Notes: generated by a model from the sequence alone, not told the origin. 64,000 nt of DNA from Polyangia bacterium (GCA_030424595.1 JAUHWG010000005.1:281177-345176), one strand, 5' to 3'. Positions 34,829 through 48,636 are shown, numbered from the stretch's first letter. Made by a program: numbers and translations.

Positions 34829-37800
34829 TCAGCGGACGACGGAGCGCCAGGCCGCCTGCGCCGAGAGGGTGAGGTCCTCGATCAGGGAGTAGGTCGCCGG
34901 GAGGAAGACGAGGGTGATCACGGTGCTGGTCGCGAGGCCGCCGGCGACGATGATCGCGATCGAGTGGTAGTAGACGCCGGCCAGGGTCGGGTGGTGGAGG
35001 ATCATCGGCACCACCCCGAGGATCGTCGTCCCCGCGGTCATCAAGATCGGCCGGATCCGATCCTGCCCGGCCTGGGCGAGCGCCTCGCCCCGCGGGACGC
35101 CCTCGGCCCGGAGCTGGAGGGCGCGGTCGACGAGCATGATCCCGTTGTTGACGACGATGCCGATCAGGATAAAGAGGCCGATCATCGCCGCGGTGTCGAC
35201 CGTCGTCCGCGTCGCCCACATCGCCCAGGCCGCGCCGAAGCAGCCGAGGAGGCAGGTGACGAGGATCGAGAAGGGCTGGAGGAAGCTCTCGAAGAGCGAG
35301 GCCATCACCGCGTAGACGAGGATCAGGCAGAGCACGAGGTTGATCAGCATGTCGTCGCGGGACTGCTGATCCTTCCACCACGGGACCCAGTCGCCGACGG
35401 TGTAGCCGGCGGGGAGCTGGAGCCCTTCGAGGGCCTCGTCGACCAGCGCGCGGTTGGCCTGGGCGTCGGCGTTGACGAAGCGGATCTTGATCGAGACCAG
35501 GGTCTCGCGGTCGAGGCGCTGGACGAAGTGGGGGGCGCGGGTCGTCGAGAACGAGGCGAAGTTGGAGAGCGGGACCTCCTCGCCGGACGCGAGGGTGATC
35601 CGCAGGTCGCGGAGCTCGGCGAGGCCGGGGGCGCTCTCCTGCTCGCGCAGGCTCATGGTCCCGGCGCTAAGGCGCAGCTCGATCTCCCCCTCCTCGCCGC
35701 GGACCTTGCCCATCGGCACGCCCTGAAAGGCGGTCGTGATCACCTGCGAGATCGCGTCGGCGCGGAGACCCGCGCGGATGATCCTGGCGGCGTCGAGCTC
35801 GACGTGGACCTCGCGGGAGCCCTCGTCGTAGGGGCCGGAGACGACGTCGTAGCCGCCCGACTCCGGGTCTTGCACGTCGCCCTTGGGGAGCCGCTCGCGG
35901 AGGCGGTCGACGACCCGCTGGGCGAGCTCCATCAGCACCCCCATGTCCTCGCCGCGGACGGCGATCCGGACCTCGTTGCGGTCGCCGCGGCGACGGCTCG
36001 AGCGGCGATCCTCGCCCACCAGGAAGCGGAGCCCAGGGCGCTCCGGGAGGTTCTTGGAGATAGCCAGCTTAAAGGCCTCGATGTCCTCCTCGCTCTCGGC
36101 GCGGGCGCTCGGATAGGCGTCGCATTGGCCCCACCAGTCGGAGTACTGGCAGGAGAGGTGATCGAGGCCGATCGTCTCCTTGACCGCGAGGAGCGCCTTC
36201 TCGACGGCGAGCACATGGCCGCCGATCTCCTCGTGGTCGGGCGAGCCGGAGAGCTGGAAGGTGATCGGCGTCGCCTCGGTCTGGGAGTCGAGATCGCCGA
36301 GCTGGTAGGTGAGCTGGGTCGCGGGGAAGGCCGCGCTCGCGGCGAGGCAGAGGCCGGCGAGGACGGTCAGCCGCGGCCACCGGAGCGAGCGAGCGATCAG
36401 CCAGCGGTAGCCGCGGGCGATCGCCTCCAGGACGGGGATCCGCGGCTGCGCCTTCGCCTCGCCGAGCGACCTCGACATCATCAGCGGCACCGCGGTCTGC
36501 GAGATCACCAGCGAGCAGAGGAGCACCGCCGCGAAGGTGATCCCGAGCGGCCGCAGGTAGGCGGTCATCCGATCGGCGGGCGGGCCGAAGACCAGGGGCA
36601 GGAAGACGATCACCGACGAGAGGGTCGAGGCGATGGTCGCCAGGCCGACCTCACGGCTGCCGCGGAGGATCGCCGGCTCTTTTGCCTCGCCGCGGGCGAG
36701 GTGGTTCTCGATCGCCTCGACGATGACGACCGCGTTGTCGATCAGGGCCCCGACCCCGAGCACCAGGCCGAGGAGGACGATGCAGCTCAGCTCATCCCCG
36801 CGCAGGAAGAGCACGCCGGTGGTCGCGAGGAGCGTCAGCGGGATGCACATCGCCGCGATCAGCGTCACGCGCATGCGCCGGAGGAAGAGGAAGAGGACGC
36901 CGATCCCGAGGAGGCCGCCGAAGATCCCGGTGGTCCGGAGATCGCCGAGGGTGTTGAGGATCTGCTCGCCCTGGTCGGCGAAGATCATCATCCGCACGTC
37001 GCCGAGCGCCGGGTCTCCGCCCATCTCGGCGATCGCCGCGCGGACCCGCTCGGAGAGGTCGACCGGGCTCGCGCCGGCCTCGGCGTAGATCGCCAGGTTG
37101 ATCCCGGGGCGGCCGTCGAGGCGCCTGAAGTGGCGCTGTTCTTTGGCGTGGACGGAGACGTCGGCGACCTCGCCGAGGCGCGCCTGGATCTCGGGGGGGC
37201 CGCGGGCTCCGAGGCCCGAGCTCGCCCCCTGGGAGCCGCGCAGCTGCGAGAGCATCGCGCTCGTGAGGGCCGGAGAGGTCCCGAGCTGGCCGGAGAGGGC
37301 GAGGGTGGCCGCGGAGCCGATGCCGACGTCGGGCATGGTCTCGGCATCGGTGGCGGCGGTGGCTGTACCGCCGCGGCGCAGGGGCAGGGCGGCGTAGGCC
37401 TCCGGGTCAGCGTCGATCCCAGGAGCGCGGACGCCAGGGGTGACATCGCCCTCCTGGATGAGCCCGAGGCTGCGACCTTGCCTGGCGGAGCGGACAGTCT
37501 CCGTGATCGACTGGGTGGCGACCCCGGTCCGGCGGACGCTCTCGAGGTCGAGGGCGATCTCGAGCTCGTCGGGCTCGACCCCCTCAAACTCGATCCGCGA
37601 GACCCCCGGGATCCGCTCGAGCTTGCGGACGATGTGGCGCTCGATGGTCTGGTAGCGGAGGTCGCCGTCGCTCGCCAGGCGGAGCGAGAGGACCGGCTCG
37701 TCGGCGGAGCTCCAGGAGTCGATCGTGATCCGCTGGATCGTGTCGGGGAGGTTCGGCTTGGCGCGATCGAGGCGCTCGCGGATCTCCGCCTTGCGGGCGT

Positions 37801-38119
37801 CGATGTCGGTCCCGGGGGCGAAGTCGAGGTTGACCCGGACCCCCCAGCCGCCGCTGCCGACCTGGATCTGCTGGAGGCCGCGGAGCCCGGCGATCTCCTC
37901 CTCGATCGGGCGGATGACCTCGCGCTCCAGCAGCTCCGGGGTCGTCCGCAGGACGCTGAAGCGGATCGAGATCTTCGACGCGCCGACGTCCGGCATGAAC
38001 GTCAGCGGCATCTTGAAGGTCGCGATCACCCCGAGGACGAAGGCCGCGACCAGGAGCATCGTGATCATCACCGGCCGGCGCAGCGCCAGGTTCGCGAGGG
38101 TGAAGGTGCGCGCTGCCAT
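34829..38119 (-). CDS. RND efflux permease, second copy of operon
   Basis: A 1096-aa inner-membrane proton-driven efflux pump of the RND (AcrB/HAE1) superfamily. Two sets of six helices flank porter domains. Helix 1 is preceded by ALRRPVMITMLLVAAFVLGV; the proton-relay helix reads LGVGALIDNAVVIVEAIENH. A 90-residue insertion of low complexity (about residues 225-315, rich in Ala, Gly, Thr) interrupts the first porter region. ATG at 38119 abuts the stop of the preceding permease with no gap. Together with the other permease and adaptor it resembles MdtABC-type pumps in which two different permeases form one trimer. Confidence 0.9.
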   Translation of the reverse strand: MAARTFTLANLALRRPVMITMLLVAAFVLGVIATFKMPLTFMPDVGASKISIRFSVLRTTPELLEREVIRPIEEEIAGLRGLQQIQVGSGGWGVRVNLDFAPGTDIDARKAEIRERLDRAKPNLPDTIQRITIDSWSSADEPVLSLRLASDGDLRYQTIERHIVRKLERIPGVSRIEFEGVEPDELEIALDLESVRRTGVATQSITETVRSARQGRSLGLIQEGDVTPGVRAPGIDADPEAYAALPLRRGGTATAATDAETMPDVGIGSAATLALSGQLGTSPALTSAMLSQLRGSQGASSGLGARGPPEIQARLGEVADVSVHAKEQRHFRRLDGRPGINLAIYAEAGASPVDLSERVRAAIAEMGGDPALGDVRMMIFADQGEQILNTLGDLRTTGIFGGLLGIGVLFLFLRRMRVTLIAAMCIPLTLLATTGVLFLRGDELSCIVLLGLVLGVGALIDNAVVIVEAIENHLARGEAKEPAILRGSREVGLATIASTLSSVIVFLPLVFGPPADRMTAYLRPLGITFAAVLLCSLVISQTAVPLMMSRSLGEAKAQPRIPVLEAIARGYRWLIARSLRWPRLTVLAGLCLAASAAFPATQLTYQLGDLDSQTEATPITFQLSGSPDHEEIGGHVLAVEKALLAVKETIGLDHLSCQYSDWWGQCDAYPSARAESEEDIEAFKLAISKNLPERPGLRFLVGEDRRSSRRRGDRNEVRIAVRGEDMGVLMELAQRVVDRLRERLPKGDVQDPESGGYDVVSGPYDEGSREVHVELDAARIIRAGLRADAISQVITTAFQGVPMGKVRGEEGEIELRLSAGTMSLREQESAPGLAELRDLRITLASGEEVPLSNFASFSTTRAPHFVQRLDRETLVSIKIRFVNADAQANRALVDEALEGLQLPAGYTVGDWVPWWKDQQSRDDMLINLVLCLILVYAVMASLFESFLQPFSILVTCLLGCFGAAWAMWATRTTVDTAAMIGLFILIGIVVNNGIMLVDRALQLRAEGVPRGEALAQAGQDRIRPILMTAGTTILGVVPMILHHPTLAGVYYHSIAIIVAGGLATSTVITLVFLPATYSLIEDLTLSAQAAWRSVVR

Positions 38120-41638
<3,519 letters not shown>

Positions 41639-41639
41639 G

Positions 41640-42971
41640 CTACTTGTCCTCGCTCTTGCGGGGGCGTTTTCCGGCGCCGCGTTTGTGCTCCCCGGGACCG
41701 CGCTTGCCTGCGCCGCGTTTGCCCTGCTCGTCCGCTCCTGCGGCGGCGTTCGCCTCTTTGCCCTCGTCGCTCGTGTCGCGCTTGTCGCTCTCGCTGCCCC
41801 CGGCGTCCGCCGGCGCGAGGGCGTTGGCGGCTCCGGTCGCGCTCGCCTCGCCGGGGCCAGCCCGGTCGCCCGCGCCGAGCATGCGGACCGGCATCCCCTC
41901 GACGATCCCGCCGCTGGCGTCGGCGATCACCGAGGCGTCGCTGGCGATGTCGCCGGTGACCTCGAAGCGCTGCTCGCCGCGGAGGCCGACGCTGATCCGG
42001 GTCCGCTTGGCCTTGCCGTCGACGACCGTGTAGACGTGGGGCTCGCCCTCGTAGTCGAAGAGCGCCTCGATCGGCAGGGTGAGGCTCGCCTCGCGGGCGG
42101 CGACCCGGACCTTCGCCCGGGAGAACGCGCCCGGTACGGCCGCCGGGGGGAAGGTCTCGGCGCGGGCGATGAACTTCACGGTGCCGGTGAGGGCGTCGAC
42201 GATCGGCGCCCTGCGGATCACCGAGGCTGGGAAGCTCGAGCCGTCGAGGAGCTCGAGCTCGACCTCCGAATTGACCGCGACCTCGCCGGCCTCCGCCTCG
42301 GGGATGTGGAGCTCGAGGTCGAGCTTGGAGAGATCGGCGATCGAGAAGAGCGGGGTCGCCTGGGTCGCCATGTTGCCGACGTCGACGTGGCGGGCGATGA
42401 TCGTCCCGGCGAAGGGCGCGGTCACCTTGGTCTGGGTGACCTGATGCCGCGAGACCTTGACGCTGGCCAGGGCCTGCTCGACCGCGTAGCGCTGCTTGTC
42501 GAGCTCTTCGCCGGAGACCGCGTCGAGGGCCGCGATCTGCTCCAAGCGGCGGAGCTCCGCCTGGGCGTTCTTCGCGGTCACCTGGGCGGCCGAGGCCTGG
42601 AGGTTGAAGGCGCGGCCGTCGAGGCGGGCGAGGAGCTGGTTGTCGGTGACGACATCCCCCTCTTCGGCCCGGAGCTCGAGGATCACGCCGGCCTGGGTGG
42701 CGACCAGATCGGCGCTGCGCAGGGCTTGGAGGGTCCCCGAGGTGCGGTAGAAGCGCTCGACCGTCGCCGGCGCTGGCGTGGTCACCGCGACAGGGAGGGC
42801 GTCCTCGCCCTTGCCGCCCTTGCCGTCCTTGCCGCCCTTGCCGCCCTTGCCCTGCCAGGCGGCCTTTCCAGCCTTGCCGCCCTTGCCCTGCTCCTCGCCC
42901 GCGGCAGCGCCGCAACCGGTCGCGATGGTGAGCGCGAGCATGAGTGCGTGGTGGAGGCGTAGCTGGGGCAT
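41640..42971 (-). CDS. RND periplasmic adaptor (membrane fusion protein), lipid-anchored
   Basis: A 443-aa adaptor bridging the inner-membrane pump and an outer-membrane channel. Signal peptide ends LTIATGC (Cys20). Residues 25-58 are a Gly/Lys repeat linker (KGGKGGKDGKGGKG), then the barrel-sandwich hybrid (GTLQALRSADLVATQAGVI), a helical hairpin (AAQVTAKNAQAELRRLEQI) and the return lipoyl half (VTAPFAGTIIARHVDVGNM), followed by the beta-barrel. The C-terminus ends in an unusual basic repeat tail (GKRGAGKRGPG). First gene of the three-gene operon; no TolC-like gene is nearby, so the channel must be encoded elsewhere. Confidence 0.9.
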   Translation of the reverse strand: MPQLRLHHALMLALTIATGCGAAAGEEQGKGGKAGKAAWQGKGGKGGKDGKGGKGEDALPVAVTTPAPATVERFYRTSGTLQALRSADLVATQAGVILELRAEEGDVVTDNQLLARLDGRAFNLQASAAQVTAKNAQAELRRLEQIAALDAVSGEELDKQRYAVEQALASVKVSRHQVTQTKVTAPFAGTIIARHVDVGNMATQATPLFSIADLSKLDLELHIPEAEAGEVAVNSEVELELLDGSSFPASVIRRAPIVDALTGTVKFIARAETFPPAAVPGAFSRAKVRVAAREASLTLPIEALFDYEGEPHVYTVVDGKAKRTRISVGLRGEQRFEVTGDIASDASVIADASGGIVEGMPVRMLGAGDRAGPGEASATGAANALAPADAGGSESDKRDTSDEGKEANAAAGADEQGKRGAGKRGPGEHKRGAGKRPRKSEDK

Positions 42972-43433
42972 GGGCGGCCGGGAGAGCGTACTCGAAGATC
43001 CGAGGAGTGCGGACCCAGGAGGGGGCGAACGAGTGTGAGCAGGGCGTAAAGGATCGATGAAACAGCGCGTTTCTCGCCCTCTATCGAGGGTCCTGCGGAG
43101 GGTCGCCTCTCGCTGGAGCGCTCGTTTGGGATCATCGATCGAGCGGTCGACCTGCGCTCGGGTTGTGGGCGGCTCGACGCACAGACACCGCGTTCTCCAC
43201 TACAGGAGTTGTCGGAGCCGGCACCGAACGCAGGGCGTCGCTCGCGGGACGAGCCTCCGCTCGGAATTCGCAGGGGCCGCGGTGTGACGGCTGCGCTCGA
43301 GGAGACGCCTCGATCGCCGGAGCTCCGCGCGCCCCATGGCGTTCGACGTCGGCCCTAAGCGGGCCCTAAGCGGGCCCTAAGCGGGCTGGACAGGAGCTAG
43401 ACGTGACGCTCGAAGCTGCGCTAGCGTGCGCGA
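42972..43433. other. Divergent intergenic region, 462 bp
   Basis: Separates the RND operon from the divergent lipoprotein gene and must carry both promoters. An 11-bp tandem repeat lies at 43351-43386 about 50 bp before the lipoprotein start. No gene with recognisable product was seen. Confidence 0.5.
43351..43386. repeat. 11-bp tandem repeat upstream of lipoprotein
   Basis: Three perfect copies of GGCCCTAAGCG plus a partial fourth. The period is not a multiple of three, so it is non-coding. The unit contains a GGGCCC palindrome at each junction. It lies 47 bp before the start codon, where it could influence promoter spacing or act as repeated operator. Confidence 0.75.
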
Positions 43434-44633
43434 ATGCGCTCCTTGTCTGCCGGCCTCTCCCGCATGTCCTTGCTCGTCGGCCTGTGCGCGGGCGCGGGTG
43501 TGAGCGTGAGCGCCTGCGCCGAGGACCCGGAGCGAGAGGGGACGGCGGCGACCTTCCAGGCGAGCGCATCGGCCGGCCTGGCCTCGGGCGAGGGCAGCGA
43601 GGGCAGCGAGGAAAGCGAGGGGAGCGGGGACTCGGAGACGAGCGAGGGCACCTCCGACTCGGCGACGGGGACCTCCGGGGCGTCGGCGAGCGCTGGGACC
43701 TCGGGCTCGGGCGAGCCGACGACGACGACGGAGCCGACGACCGCCGGAGGATCGTCGACCGGCGGGTCGAGCGGCAGCGGCGACGTCCTGCCGCCAGCGA
43801 TCGCTTGCTCCTTTCAGTCGCTCACCTACGGCAGCGGTCTCTTCGAGCTCGACGTCGACAAGGGCTCGAAGGAGACCCTCAGCTTCTTGATCCCGGGCCT
43901 GCCCGCGCCGGAGCTGGTGACCGAGGCCACGCTCCACTTTCGCGGCTACGACATCGATCATCCCGGGGAGGAGGGCGACGTGCACATGAACGGCGGCGCC
44001 GCGATCCCGCTGCCGGCGAACGCCGGCTGGGACAACCAAGAGCACGCGCTGCAGCTCGACATCCTCGGCGAGACGGTGGCGGGCGACAACAGCGCGGTGT
44101 TCACCGCCGGGACCTTCTCTGGCGGGACCTTCTACCGGATCGGCGACGTCCGGATCGAGGCGATGGCCCAGGTCGAGGAGTGCCCCGAGCCGCCGGAGTC
44201 GATGGGCGAGGAGGTGATCCTCGACTACCACCAGGCGGTGTTCACCAAGCGCCACAACTGGGTCGACCGCTGCGACTTCAACGGCGGCTACGCCTACACG
44301 GCGAAGAGCGACGAGCACATCCCCGCCGACTGCGAGGGCCTCTACGCCCCCGACGGCACCCGCCAGGGCAAGGCGATCTTCACCTTCGAGGACCTGGCCC
44401 CGGCGACCTACGAGATCGGAGTCCGCTCGCGGCACACCGAGAACCGCAACCCCAAGGGGGCGTTGGTGATCGTCGACGGCGAGTCCAAGCGGATCAAGCA
44501 AAACGACGACAAGGACTTCGTCGAGGACATCTGGGGCGCCAAGGCGCTCTCGGGGACGATCGAGGTGATCATCGACAGCACTCAAGAGGACGCCAGCGAC
44601 AGCGTCATCCACGTCCGGGTGACGCCGATCTAG
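43434..44633 (+). CDS. Lipoprotein with Ser/Thr/Gly spacer, two beta domains
   Basis: A 399-aa exported lipoprotein; signal peptide ends VSVSAC (Cys28). Residues of about 45-115 are a Ser/Gly/Glu/Thr spacer. The mature part has two beta-rich domains: the first (about 120-255) begins SFQSLTYGSGLFELDVDKGS, the second (about 258-399) contains YHQAVFTKRHNWVDRCDFNG, then AIFTFEDLAPATYEIGVRSR and the closing VIHVRVTPI, resembling carbohydrate-binding jellyroll modules. No catalytic motif. Convergent with the M36 peptidase gene (93 bp gap). Confidence 0.72.
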   Translation: MRSLSAGLSRMSLLVGLCAGAGVSVSACAEDPEREGTAATFQASASAGLASGEGSEGSEESEGSGDSETSEGTSDSATGTSGASASAGTSGSGEPTTTTEPTTAGGSSTGGSSGSGDVLPPAIACSFQSLTYGSGLFELDVDKGSKETLSFLIPGLPAPELVTEATLHFRGYDIDHPGEEGDVHMNGGAAIPLPANAGWDNQEHALQLDILGETVAGDNSAVFTAGTFSGGTFYRIGDVRIEAMAQVEECPEPPESMGEEVILDYHQAVFTKRHNWVDRCDFNGGYAYTAKSDEHIPADCEGLYAPDGTRQGKAIFTFEDLAPATYEIGVRSRHTENRNPKGALVIVDGESKRIKQNDDKDFVEDIWGAKALSGTIEVIIDSTQEDASDSVIHVRVTPI

Positions 44634-44726
44634 ATCTAGGCGGCCGAGAGGAGCGCGGGCAGAGCCCGGATCTGCGGTCGAGCGGTCGGCTCGCGGAGCG
44701 TGTGGTGGCGACACCTCCGCCCTGAT

Positions 44727-47700
44727 CTAGGCGCGGCGACGCCGGCGACGGATGAGCCCTGCGAGGCCGAGCCAGAGGGCGAGGCTCGCGGCCTTCTCCC
44801 CCGCGCTCGCGCTCTCGACGGTGCAGCCGCAGCCGCTCTCCCCGTCGATCTCACCGGTCGTGGAGGAGGTCGCCGAGTCGTCGTCGGTGTCGAAGCCGCC
44901 GGTCTCGGTGTCGAAGCCGGTCTCGCTGTCGGAGGTCGGCCCCATGCCGCAGTTGTCGGGGATCCAGGTCGGGAAGGGCGTGTTGGAGATCCCGCTGACG
45001 GCGATGTTGTCGATGTTCCAGCCGGGCGCACCGGCGGCGGAGTCGGTGCCGATGCGGAAGCGGAGGTGGACCGTCTTGCCGGCGAAGGCCTCGCCGAAGT
45101 CGAGCGTCATCGGCTGCATCTTCGGGTAGCCTGGGCTCTCGTCGGTGAAGGCGTTCGCGCCGTTGATCGGGTTGGCGGCGGAGTTGATCACGCCGTTGTA
45201 GCCGGGGTCGAGGTAGTTGGACACGTCCTCCCAGCTCTCGCCCTGATCGCTGGAGACCTCGAGCACGCCGCCGTCCCAGGCGATCTCCTCGGAGAACTCG
45301 AACTTGAAGGCGTGGTCGAAGGTGATCACCAACGGCTCGCCGGCGACGGACTCGAGCGCCGGTGAGATCAGCGAGGTGTCGCTGACATTGCCGATGTCGC
45401 GGCCGGTCCAGACGTAGCCGCTCTCGGTCGTCGCCTGGCGGCTCCAGACGGTGTCGCCGGCGGTGCCGTTGATCTGCCAGGGCGAGTCCGGGACCTCGAC
45501 GTCGTCGGTGGCGGAGCTTTGCGGGTAGATGTCCGCGTGGAGGACGACCGGCAGCTTGAGCTCGCGGACCTCTTCGCAGCCGCCTGGGGTGGAGAGCCGC
45601 ACCGTCAGGTTGACGTGCTCATCGTCGACCAGACCCTCGACCACCGAGACCGGGAAGGAGAGGTCCAAGTTGTCGAGGCGGGCGACAGCCGGGAGGGTCA
45701 CGGATGAGCCCTCGGGGAAGGTCAGGCTCGGGGTCGGCGAGAGGACCTCGACGGTCGCCCCCGCCGGCAGCTCCTCGACGCCGTAGTTGAAGAGCTCGAT
45801 CGAGATGAGCCCGGACTCGCCGCCGTCGATCACCCCGTCGCCGTCGCAGGAGTCGTCGCCCTCGCCGATGTTGAGGCTCGTCAGGGCGGCGTTGGCCCGC
45901 AGATCGTAGGACTCGACGATCCCCGTGAAGTCCTTGGAGTCGCGGTCGGGGCCGACCGCGCAGGTCCCGGCGCCGCGGCGGGCGAAGGCCTGGGCGGCGG
46001 TGATGAAGTCATCCTCGTCGATCTGCGAGATCGCGATCAGGATCGCGTCGCGCTGCTCGGTGTAGGTCGGCGCCGGCGGTGTCATGATCATCCCGGCGAC
46101 GACGTAGTCGGCGAGGGAGCGCCGGACCTCGGCGAAGCTCTTGTCGCCCGCGTTGGCCTTGTGGAGGCTGATGTAGAGCTCCCACATCATCGTCGCCCAG
46201 ACCTCGCCGGCGTTGTGCACCTGGGAGTTCAAGCCGCCGCCGTTGAGCGGGGCGACCTGCGGCAGGCTGTTGTCGGTGCCGATGTGCTTGAACGTCAGCG
46301 GGTCCTTCTCCATGTTGACGGAGTAGGGGACCCGGCGGATCCCGAAGTACCCCGTGTCGTCGAAGCCCGCGTAGGTCTGGCTGGCGTAGGTGCCGTCGAG
46401 GTCGTCGCCCTCGCGCAGGGTCTGGTGGAGGGCGATGAAGTCGCCCCAGCCCTCGCTCATGGCCCCGCACTGGGCGCTGCCGCACTCGACCAGGCGGTGG
46501 TGGATGTAGTGGCCCCACTCGTGGGCGACGATCTGGTTGTCGATGGTCCCGTCGCGCTCCGCGTCGGAGTCGCCGACCATCGTCGCCGTGACCTCGCCCT
46601 GCTCGAGCTCCGCCTTGATCAGGGCGCCGTCGGCCTTGGTCACCGCCTGGGTCGGGATCGACGGGTCCTCCATCATGCTGTCGTTGCCGAGCCCGGGCGG
46701 CGAGTTGCCCTCGACGTTGTCGGCGATGACCACCGCGATCGCGCCCTGGGACATCGCCCCGTTGACCTTGGTCTCGAAGGTGCAGTCGCCGCGGTCGATG
46801 AGGACGATCTTGCCGGCGACGTCGTTCTTCGGCGGCTCGCAGCCGTCGGTCGGGCTCATGCCCTCGCCGTCGTCGACCAGCACCATCGTCCCGGACAGGT
46901 CGTACTTGGTCGGCCCGAACTGACCCTTGGTGACCGTATAGGTCGCCTCCGAGGGGGCGAGGGTCAGGCTCGCGCTGCTGTTGCGCGGGGTCCACAGGTA
47001 CATCTGCATGACCGGAGAGACGCCGTCGCTCGGCGTCATCATGTTCGCGTTGTTGCGGGCGCCGGTCAGGGCCGCGTCCTGGGCCTGGGCCTGGAGGCGG
47101 TCACCACCTTCGCCGCCGCGGCCGAAGTTGTCGTCTTGGGCGTTGCCTGCGGCCTCGTTGAAGCCGGAGTCGTACCAATAGTCGTGGAGCCAGTTGATGT
47201 CGTAGAAGAGCTGCGTGATCGCGGCCAGCGACTGCTCTTCGTTCGCGAGCGGCTCCGAGTTGGGGTCGTAGACGTAGTCGAAGGTGGCGGGGGCGCTGGT
47301 CTTCGCCCGGAACTCGCCCTCCTCGGGGTTGAAGCCGCTGGGGCTCGTGTGGTCGACATAGGCGTCGACGTTGTTGCCGAGGGTCTCGACCGCGCCGTCG
47401 GGGAGCCAGGGATCGCTGCCCCCGTCGGGGTTGGTGTTGAAGGCGTCGATCGTGATGAGGTTCGGCTTGGTGTAGTCGGTGGGCCCGACGTCGGGGAAGC
47501 CGGTCGGGTGCGGCGTGTGATCGGCGAAGGGCCCGTCGTGGGGGCGATGGTCTCCGTCAGCGTCGGCCCAGACCCGGTAGGAGACGGCCTCGTTGGCCTT
47601 CATGCTGCGGCGGTGGAGGATCCGGCCGTCGTCCGCCGCGATCACGTACTGATAGCCGTCGAGCTCCGGGTCGGCGCCGACATAGGTCTGGGTCTCGACG

Positions 47701-48476
47701 AAGAACGCCGGGACAAGGCCGTCGCCGAGGGGGAAGTAGACCGGCTTGACCCGCGCCGGCGCCCGCATGTGGACGGCGGTCGGGCCCGCGTCGGCGGCGA
47801 AGTCGAGGAGGGTCTCGCCGGGGAGGTTCGCCCGGCTCGCGGTGCGGGTGAGCTGGGCGGCGAGCACCTCGCTGCCGTAGAGATCGCCGAGGGCGCTCGC
47901 GGTCGCCTCTTCGGGCTCGAGATCGAAGTCGAGCGCAGCGTCGGCGCGGGCCCTCGGGTGCGGGCTGCCGGAGACCGCGACCAGGCGATAGTCGCGATCG
48001 AGGAGCACCTTGACGTCACCGTGGAAGACGTCGACGCCGTCGACAGTCTGCCGGAGGACGACGATCACGCCGCCGCGACCGATGTCGTGGGTGAAGAGGG
48101 GGCGAGCCTCGTCGATGACGGCCGCTGAGACCCCGTAGGTGTCGCGGATGTTTCGCAGGTGCTGCCGGGCCGCCTGGTCGGCGGTGCTCCCCGCCTTCGC
48201 CGGCTGCGTCGGCGCGCTGACGAAGATGGACGGGACCCCGCGGGTGGTCTCCCGCGCTTGGACCACGCCAGGGGCTGCTTTGAAGACGTCGCTCGCCGGT
48301 GAGGCGGAGGTCGCCGACCAACCGGCGTCGTAGAGCTCGCGCTCCGCCGCCGTCGCTGTTGATGAGTGCGCGATCGTGGCGGCCGAGATCACCCCGGTGA
48401 TCAAGCCCAGGCCGACGCCGATCCTCCTGCGACGGGTTGGCGAAGAGGAGAGGCGATGCGGCGGGACGTTCTTCAT
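44727..48476 (-). CDS. Secreted M36 (fungalysin-type) metallopeptidase with PA domain and MYXO-CTERM tail
   Basis: A 1249-aa secreted zinc endopeptidase. ATG at 48476 gives a basic N-region and a signal peptide (GLGLITGVISAATIAHSSTATA). An FTP-type propeptide follows (about 60-230; DTYGVSAAVIDEA, GVDVFHGDVKVLLD). The catalytic region holds HEWGHYIHH at 652-660 with zinc ligand Glu675 in SEGWGDF. A PA domain (GKIVLIDRGDCTFETKVNGA, about 560-640) is inserted just ahead of HEXXH. Two or three beta domains follow. The tail has an acidic Thr/Asp spacer, the Cys-containing CGCTV, a hydrophobic helix (LALWLGLAGLI) and a poly-Arg end, the MYXO-CTERM sorting layout that leads to surface anchoring. Confidence 0.92.
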   Translation of the reverse strand: MKNVPPHRLSSSPTRRRRIGVGLGLITGVISAATIAHSSTATAAERELYDAGWSATSASPASDVFKAAPGVVQARETTRGVPSIFVSAPTQPAKAGSTADQAARQHLRNIRDTYGVSAAVIDEARPLFTHDIGRGGVIVVLRQTVDGVDVFHGDVKVLLDRDYRLVAVSGSPHPRARADAALDFDLEPEEATASALGDLYGSEVLAAQLTRTASRANLPGETLLDFAADAGPTAVHMRAPARVKPVYFPLGDGLVPAFFVETQTYVGADPELDGYQYVIAADDGRILHRRSMKANEAVSYRVWADADGDHRPHDGPFADHTPHPTGFPDVGPTDYTKPNLITIDAFNTNPDGGSDPWLPDGAVETLGNNVDAYVDHTSPSGFNPEEGEFRAKTSAPATFDYVYDPNSEPLANEEQSLAAITQLFYDINWLHDYWYDSGFNEAAGNAQDDNFGRGGEGGDRLQAQAQDAALTGARNNANMMTPSDGVSPVMQMYLWTPRNSSASLTLAPSEATYTVTKGQFGPTKYDLSGTMVLVDDGEGMSPTDGCEPPKNDVAGKIVLIDRGDCTFETKVNGAMSQGAIAVVIADNVEGNSPPGLGNDSMMEDPSIPTQAVTKADGALIKAELEQGEVTATMVGDSDAERDGTIDNQIVAHEWGHYIHHRLVECGSAQCGAMSEGWGDFIALHQTLREGDDLDGTYASQTYAGFDDTGYFGIRRVPYSVNMEKDPLTFKHIGTDNSLPQVAPLNGGGLNSQVHNAGEVWATMMWELYISLHKANAGDKSFAEVRRSLADYVVAGMIMTPPAPTYTEQRDAILIAISQIDEDDFITAAQAFARRGAGTCAVGPDRDSKDFTGIVESYDLRANAALTSLNIGEGDDSCDGDGVIDGGESGLISIELFNYGVEELPAGATVEVLSPTPSLTFPEGSSVTLPAVARLDNLDLSFPVSVVEGLVDDEHVNLTVRLSTPGGCEEVRELKLPVVLHADIYPQSSATDDVEVPDSPWQINGTAGDTVWSRQATTESGYVWTGRDIGNVSDTSLISPALESVAGEPLVITFDHAFKFEFSEEIAWDGGVLEVSSDQGESWEDVSNYLDPGYNGVINSAANPINGANAFTDESPGYPKMQPMTLDFGEAFAGKTVHLRFRIGTDSAAGAPGWNIDNIAVSGISNTPFPTWIPDNCGMGPTSDSETGFDTETGGFDTDDDSATSSTTGEIDGESGCGCTVESASAGEKAASLALWLGLAGLIRRRRRRA

Positions 48477-48636
48477 GTTTGCTAGGAACCTCAGGCTCAG
48501 AGGTAGGCATGGTAGCCCTGGGTCCAGGGGCGGTCTATGGGGCTTGCGCGGCTTTGGGGCTATCTGACGCACTCGGCGAGTCTCTCCGGCTACCGAGGAT
48601 CCATGGGGAAATAGGTTCGCAGGCTGCGCCCCTGCG

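Noticed and set aside
46161..48128. 655-codon plus-strand ORF opposite the M36 peptidase
   Set aside because: Val/Asp/Glu-rich shadow of the peptidase gene, which has clear zinc motifs on the minus strand.
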